NCBI RefSeq assembly: GCF_050337105.1
Contig: NZ_JAKJSQ010000118.1
Span: 1 to 6,151 of the forward strand
Length of the DNA stretch: 6,151 nt
Source: Aliivibrio_A kagoshimensis
GTDB taxonomy: Bacteria; Pseudomonadota; Gammaproteobacteria; Enterobacterales; Vibrionaceae
Reading direction: 5' to 3'
Part shown: positions 1 through 6,151 of the stretch, in pieces
Layout: each line of letters begins with the position of its first letter
Numbering within the stretch: position 1 is the first letter of the stretch
Made by a program: the position numbers and the translations under genes
Notes under the pieces: generated by a model
Database searches by the model: none
Told to the model about the DNA's origin: nothing
The model's input: only the letters and a program-made list of their open reading frames with translations

Positions 1-238
<238 letters not shown>

Positions 239-253
239 AAGTAAGAGAGNTTA

Positions 254-275
254 GAAAAGGTTCCCAAACCTTTTC
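254..275 (+). other. Spacer hairpin upstream of tRNA-Ile
   Basis: GAAAAGGTT (254-262) and AACCTTTTC (267-275) form a perfect 9-bp stem with a CCCA loop. It lies 11 nt before the tRNA-Ile 5' end, within the precursor. It is not a convincing terminator, because the T run is inside the stem and the tRNAs follow. It has no counterpart in the operon B spacer. A role in tRNA 5' processing is possible but only inferred. Confidence 0.7.
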
Positions 276-286
276 ATACTCGGATT

Positions 287-363
<77 letters not shown>

Positions 364-385
364 GTCCGAAAAAGAAACACTCGAT

Positions 386-461
386 GGGGTTATAGCTCAG
401 CTGGGAGAGCGCCTGCCTTGCACGCAGGAGGTCTGCGGTTCGATCCCGCATAGCTCCACCA
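386..461 (+). tRNA. tRNA-Ala (anticodon UGC)
   Basis: This 76-nt alanine tRNA lies 22 nt after tRNA-Ile. The acceptor strands are GGGGTTA (386-392) and TAGCTCC (451-457), then discriminator A458 and an encoded CCA (459-461). The anticodon TGC is at 419-421 with the stem CCTGC/GCAGG. The G3-U70 wobble pair (388 with 455), the known identity element for alanyl-tRNA synthetase, is present. One oddity is that acceptor pair 5-68 is T390-G453, a second wobble, where the tRNA-Ala(GGC) gene at 5861-5936 has C5865-G5928. Outside the anticodon arm this is the only difference between the two Ala genes. With usual wobble modification it would read GCA, GCG and GCU. Confidence 0.98.
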
Positions 462-463
462 TC

Positions 464-497
464 TCTAAACGTATTTACTGACGTGAGTATTTTTAGA
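464..497 (+). other. Imperfect tRNA-Ala trailer hairpin (operon A)
   Basis: TCTAAA (464-469) pairs with TTTAGA (492-497). The stem continues inward through one C/T mismatch and a run of A-U, G-C and G-U pairs (471-478 with 483-490). It sits two bases after the tRNA CCA end. It occupies the same place as the perfect 12-bp hairpin at 5937-5970 in operon B, so the structure seems kept while the sequence has drifted. Confidence 0.6.
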
Positions 498-523
498 CGT
501 GGTCATTCGAGAATGATTCACAC

Positions 524-535
524 GCTCTTTAACAA
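524..535 (+). promoter_or_regulatory. Spacer boxA antitermination element (operon A)
   Basis: GCTCTTTAACAA matches the core of the E. coli rrn boxA (TGCTCTTTAACAA). In RNA this is the binding site for NusB/NusE (S10) in the rRNA antitermination complex. Spacer copies upstream of 23S are known in enterobacteria. The same string is found in the leader (4056-4067) and the second spacer (5999-6010), and all three continue with TTTG. Confidence 0.9.
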
Positions 536-560
536 TTTGGAAAGCTGACTAGTAATCAAT

Positions 561-580
561 CAGCGTTATACGTAACGCTG
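561..580 (+). other. Spacer hairpin with TACG loop (operon A)
   Basis: CAGCGTTA (561-568) and TAACGCTG (573-580) form a perfect 8-bp stem with the tetraloop TACG, a UNCG-type loop. It lies 25 nt after boxA and is repeated exactly in operon B. N581 is the first base after the stem. Confidence 0.75.
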
Positions 581-642
581 NATGAAAACTAAATTTTAAA
601 AGTTCTCAATATAAAACAACACATTTAAGTGTCTTGTATGTT

Positions 643-663
643 GAGTNCATCTTCGATGTACTC
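643..663 (+). other. Spacer hairpin with polymorphic stem position (operon A)
   Basis: GAGTNCAT (643-650) pairs with ATGTACTC (656-663) around a CTTCG loop. N647 faces T659. In operon B the same base is G (6122), giving G-U; an A would give A-U. The unresolved base can therefore be an A/G variant that keeps the stem. Confidence 0.65.
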
Positions 664-691
664 TTCAATCTATTTGAGTCCGGCGAAAAAA

Positions 692-724
692 AACCAAGAA
701 CATATTTTTGTGTTCGACTTGGTT
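692..724 (+). other. Hairpin upstream of 23S processing stem
   Basis: AACCAAG (692-698) pairs with CTTGGTT (718-724), and AACA (699-702) continues inward with TGTT (711-714), leaving a small bulge (CGA, 715-717, or GA if G698 shifts partner). The loop is AT-rich. It starts at the end of an eight-A run. It may insulate the 23S processing stem from upstream pairing; this is inference. Confidence 0.6.
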
Positions 725-729
725 GTTTN

Positions 730-755
730 CCATACGAAACCCTTTGGGGTTGTAT

Positions 756-757
<2 letters not shown>
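730..757 (+). other. Local hairpin competing with the 23S processing stem
   Basis: CCATAC (730-735) is complementary to GTATGG (752-757), and AACCC (738-742) to GGGTT (747-751), with a two-base bulge (736-737) and a TTTG loop. The 3' strand of this hairpin is the same sequence that pairs with 3638-3650 to make the 23S terminal stem. The two structures exclude each other. Confidence 0.65.
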
Positions 758-3646
<2,889 letters not shown>

Positions 3647-3756
3647 ACAACACCCAAGTGGTTTTGTTCGGATTCAAATAAGATNAGCGCTTAAGTGTGT
3701 TTTGAGAAANTTTAAGATTTAGTCGATTGCTAAGAACTTTCCGAATTGTAAGAATT
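3647..3756 (+). other. 23S-5S spacer
   Basis: This 110-nt transcribed spacer is slightly longer than the ~92 nt of E. coli. It contains no tRNA and no open reading frame of note. Two unresolved bases lie at 3685 and 3710. Apart from the end of the 23S processing stem I see no clear structured element. Confidence 0.85.
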
Positions 3757-3876
3757 TGCTTGGCGACCTTAGCGCTGTGGACCCACCTGATCCCTTGCCG
3801 AACTCAGAAGTGAAACGCAGTAGCGCCGATGGTAGTGTGGGGTTTCCCCATGTGAGAGTAGGACATCGCCAGGCTC
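3757..3876 (+). rRNA. rrf: 5S rRNA, complete
   Basis: This 120-nt gene has the same length as E. coli 5S. Terminal helix I is formed by GCTTGGCGA (3758-3766) and TCGCCAGGC (3866-3874), with one G-U pair. The loop B/C segment GCCGAACTCAGAAGTGAAAC and the loop E region GCGCCGATGGTAGTGTGGGG are conserved. The RNA is part of the 50S central protuberance and binds L5, L18 and L25. It ends operon A, 13 nt before the terminator stem, and no tRNA follows it. The exact mature ends are set by homology and could be off by one or two bases. Confidence 0.97.
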
Positions 3877-3889
3877 TGAATTTATAATG

Positions 3890-3916
3890 GCCCGAACAGA
3901 CGTTCGGGCTTTTATT
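3890..3916 (+). terminator. Rho-independent terminator of operon A
   Basis: GCCCGAAC (3890-3897) and GTTCGGGC (3902-3909) form a GC-rich 8-bp stem with loop AGAC, followed at once by TTTTATT. It is a classic intrinsic terminator 13 nt after 5S. It separates operon A from the operon B promoter about 64 bp further on. Confidence 0.92.
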
Positions 3917-3933
3917 CGCTCAAAAAATGAGCG
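3917..3933. promoter_or_regulatory. Fis-like palindrome upstream of the operon B promoter
   Basis: GCTCAAAAAATGAGC (3918-3932) fits the degenerate Fis consensus (G, then YA/A-T core/TR, then C, 15 bp apart). It is flanked by a matching C/G, so it is also a 6-bp inverted repeat. Its centre is about 91 bp before the inferred transcription start. In E. coli the main Fis site of rrnB P1 is centred near -71. An alternative reading is a weak second terminator hairpin, but no T run follows. Confidence 0.5.
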
Positions 3934-3955
3934 CAGTCAATATAGTGTTTTGAAT

Positions 3956-3979
3956 TGTGAAAATAATCAAAATTTTATC
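3956..3979 (+). promoter_or_regulatory. Probable UP element
   Basis: This stretch just upstream of the -35 box is almost entirely A and T, with an A-tract followed by a T-tract (AAAATAATCAAAATTTTAT). That is the pattern bound by the RNA polymerase alpha C-terminal domain at rrn P1 promoters. Assignment is by composition and position. Confidence 0.65.
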
Positions 3980-4015
3980 TTGACTGACACTAGGAATCGC
4001 GTAATATACGCCTCC
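3980..4015 (+). promoter_or_regulatory. rrn promoter of operon B
   Basis: The -35 box TTGACT (3980-3985) and -10 box TAATAT (4002-4007) are separated by 16 bp, the spacing of E. coli rrn P1 promoters. They are followed by the discriminator ACGCCTCC (4008-4015), close to the GCGCC-type discriminator that makes rrn promoters sensitive to ppGpp/DksA and initiating NTP levels. Transcription should start near 4016-4018, about 245 nt before 16S. I see no convincing second (P2) promoter in the remaining leader. Confidence 0.88.
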
Positions 4016-4026
4016 TGACTTGCTGC

Positions 4027-4038
4027 AGCGGTAACGCT
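4027..4038 (+). promoter_or_regulatory. boxB-like leader hairpin
   Basis: AGCG (4027-4030) and CGCT (4035-4038) form a short stem with a GTAA (GNRA) loop, 17 nt before boxA. The position matches the boxB hairpin of E. coli rrn leaders. The stem is only four pairs, so the assignment is tentative. Confidence 0.55.
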
Positions 4039-4055
4039 AAGGCATTGAAGTCAAA

Positions 4056-4067
4056 GCTCTTTAACAA
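4056..4067 (+). promoter_or_regulatory. Leader boxA antitermination element (operon B)
   Basis: GCTCTTTAACAA is the rrn boxA core, about 40 nt after the inferred start site. In RNA it would recruit NusB/S10 and the other antitermination factors, allowing RNA polymerase to cross the long untranslated operon without Rho termination. Confidence 0.92.
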
Positions 4068-4072
4068 TTTGA

Positions 4073-4094
4073 CCATGCAATTTGTGTGGGCACT
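4073..4094 (+). other. 16S processing stem, 5' half (operon B)
   Basis: This 22-nt segment pairs with 5826-5847 across the whole 16S gene: 20 Watson-Crick pairs, one G-U (4090/5830) and one mismatch (4082/5838). It is the expected RNase III stem. It ends 168 nt before 16S on this side, and its partner starts 22 nt after 16S. Confidence 0.9.
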
Positions 4095-4102
4095 CGTGAA
4101 TN

Positions 4103-4120
4103 GATTATCAAAAAATAATC
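4103..4120 (+). other. Leader hairpin 1
   Basis: GATTAT (4103-4108) and ATAATC (4115-4120) form a 6-bp, AT-rich stem with loop CAAAAA. N4102 is the base just outside the stem. It is weak on its own and is listed because it begins a series of leader hairpins. Confidence 0.5.
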
Positions 4121-4142
4121 TCAATGAACTGAGTGGCCTTAA

Positions 4143-4164
4143 TCAATNAGTTTCGACTTATTGA
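4143..4164 (+). other. Leader hairpin 2 with UUCG loop
   Basis: TCAATNAGT (4143-4151) pairs with ACTTATTGA (4156-4164) around a TTCG loop. N4148 faces T4159, so A or G would complete a 9-bp stem. Confidence 0.7.
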
Positions 4165-4176
4165 CACAGTCAAATC

Positions 4177-4196
4177 GTTCAAACGAAAGTTTGAAC
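4177..4196 (+). other. Leader hairpin 3 with GAAA loop
   Basis: GTTCAAAC (4177-4184) and GTTTGAAC (4189-4196) form a perfect 8-bp stem closed by a GAAA tetraloop. It lies between the 16S processing stem and the mature 16S 5' end, in the part removed during maturation. Confidence 0.75.
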
Positions 4197-4220
4197 AAAA
4201 TCAGTAATAATCATTGAGCG

Positions 4221-4251
4221 TTGTTTTCTCTTTTAGCAAGAGAANCAACAA
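4221..4251 (+). other. Leader hairpin 4, next to the 16S start
   Basis: TTGTT (4221-4225) pairs with AACAA (4247-4251) and TTCTCTT (4226-4232) with AAGAGAA (4238-4244). This leaves a two-base bulge, N4245 and C4246, and a TTAGC loop. It ends 11 nt before the 16S 5' end, where it could affect final 5' trimming (RNase E/G in E. coli). Confidence 0.7.
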
Positions 4252-4262
4252 TGAAAAAACTT

Positions 4263-5852
<1,590 letters not shown>

Positions 5853-5860
5853 TAAGTTAC

Positions 5861-5936
5861 GGGGCTATAGCTCAGCTGGGAGAGCGCTTCGCTGGCAGCG
5901 AAGAGGTCTGCGGTTCGATCCCGCATAGCTCCACCA
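5861..5936 (+). tRNA. tRNA-Ala (anticodon GGC)
   Basis: This 76-nt alanine tRNA is the only gene in the operon B spacer. The acceptor strands are GGGGCTA (5861-5867) and TAGCTCC (5926-5932), with discriminator A5933 and an encoded CCA (5934-5936). The G3-U70 alanine identity pair is kept. The anticodon GGC is at 5894-5896 in the stem CTTCG/CGAAG, so it reads GCC and GCU. Apart from the anticodon arm and base 5 (C here, T at 390) it is identical to tRNA-Ala(UGC) of operon A, so the two are close paralogues. In E. coli the GGC isoacceptor genes lie outside rrn operons; here it is co-transcribed with rRNA. The cloverleaf is complete and looks functional. Confidence 0.98.
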
Positions 5937-5970
5937 CATCTAAATGTATTTAATTAAGTACATTTAGATG
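5937..5970 (+). other. Perfect tRNA-Ala trailer hairpin (operon B)
   Basis: CATCTAAATGTA (5937-5948) and TACATTTAGATG (5959-5970) form a perfect 12-bp stem with an AT-only-but-one loop. It begins at the base directly after the tRNA CCA. It could set the point where 3' processing nucleases stop or enter. It is not a terminator, since no T run follows and boxA comes next. Confidence 0.75.
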
Positions 5971-5998
5971 TGGTTATTCCTAGAGAATAGTTTCACAC

Positions 5999-6010
5999 GC
6001 TCTTTAACAA
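5999..6010 (+). promoter_or_regulatory. Spacer boxA antitermination element (operon B)
   Basis: GCTCTTTAACAA is the same boxA core as at 524-535 and 4056-4067, placed after the tRNA and upstream of the expected second 23S gene. Confidence 0.9.
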
Positions 6011-6035
6011 TTTGGAAAGCTGACTAGTAATCAAT

Positions 6036-6055
6036 CAGCGTTATACGTAACGCTG
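6036..6055 (+). other. Spacer hairpin with TACG loop (operon B)
   Basis: This is the exact counterpart of 561-580: an 8-bp stem CAGCGTTA/TAACGCTG with a TACG loop. Confidence 0.75.
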
Positions 6056-6117
6056 AATGAAAACTAAATTTTAAAAGTTCTCAATATAAAACAACACATT
6101 TAAGTGTCTTGTATGTT

Positions 6118-6138
6118 GAGTGCATCTTCGATGTACTC
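6118..6138 (+). other. Spacer hairpin with polymorphic stem position (operon B)
   Basis: This is the counterpart of 643-663. Here the unresolved base of operon A is G6122, which makes a G-U pair with T6134. Confidence 0.65.
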
Positions 6139-6151
6139 TTCAATCTATTTG

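Larger units (their letters stand above)
517..676 (+). repeat. Direct repeat B, copy 1 (distal spacer)
   Basis: These 160 bases match 5992-6151 at a constant offset of 5475. The only unresolved positions are N581 (A at 6056) and N647 (G at 6122). The block starts just before boxA and runs to the window end in the second copy, so its true right boundary there is unknown. It holds boxA and two hairpins common to both spacers. Confidence 0.95.
5992..6151 (+). repeat. Direct repeat B, copy 2 (cut by window end)
   Basis: This is the second copy of 517-676, resolving N581 as A (6056) and N647 as G (6122). It contains boxA and both common hairpins. The window stops here, so the repeat may continue. 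Confidence 0.95.

Noticed and set aside
254..275. Terminator in the operon A spacer
   Set aside because: The hairpin has no T run after the stem, and intact tRNA and 23S genes follow with a boxA element between, so termination here would make no sense.
4161..4189. TTGACA in the leader as the -35 box of a second rrn promoter (P2)
   Set aside because: No acceptable -10 box lies 15-19 bp downstream; that stretch is the GAAA hairpin. The TTGA part also belongs to the UUCG hairpin stem.

Overview
The window holds no protein-coding gene. It is ribosomal RNA operon sequence from a gammaproteobacterium, read entirely on the + strand. The 16S, 23S and 5S sequences, the Ile/Ala spacer tRNAs and the rrn-type promoter and boxA elements fit the Vibrionaceae (Vibrio, Photobacterium, Aliivibrio, Enterovibrio or Grimontia relatives). 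Some 16S segments look closest to my memory of Enterovibrio-like sequences. Genus is not resolvable by eye, and a symbiont lineage is possible but not shown.

Layout. Positions 1-189 are the 3' end of a 16S gene (operon A). A 566-nt spacer follows (190-755) with tRNA-Ile(GAU) and tRNA-Ala(UGC), then a complete 23S gene (756-3646), a 110-nt spacer, a complete 5S gene (3757-3876) and a rho-independent terminator (3890-3916). After a short AT-rich interval with a Fis-like palindrome and a probable UP element, a single strong rrn promoter (3980-4007) starts operon B. Its leader carries a boxB-like hairpin, boxA, the 5' half of the 16S processing stem and a series of tetraloop hairpins. A complete 16S gene follows (4263-5803). 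The second spacer carries only tRNA-Ala(GGC), and the window ends inside it, before the second 23S gene. The window is therefore a head-to-tail tandem of two rrn operons whose spacers differ in tRNA content.

How it works together. Each operon is expected to give one long transcript from a growth-rate-regulated promoter. Leader and spacer boxA elements would load the Nus-factor antitermination complex. Complementary sequences flanking 16S (4073-4094 with 5826-5847) and 23S (750-762 with 3638-3650) would form the RNase III stems that release the precursors. The two spacer tRNA-Ala genes have different anticodons (UGC and GGC) and together can read all alanine codons.

Unusual points. The two operon copies are identical over two blocks (2-238 = 5616-5852 and 517-676 = 5992-6151) and unrelated or diverged between them, a mosaic spacer. 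The 21 isolated N bases look like real variation among collapsed rrn copies. In 23S, two pairs of Ns (1909/1922 and 2274/2281) lie exactly opposite each other in hairpin stems, which suggests compensatory variants and more than one 23S type in the cell. Every long open reading frame overlaps or is antisense to an RNA gene and is rejected.
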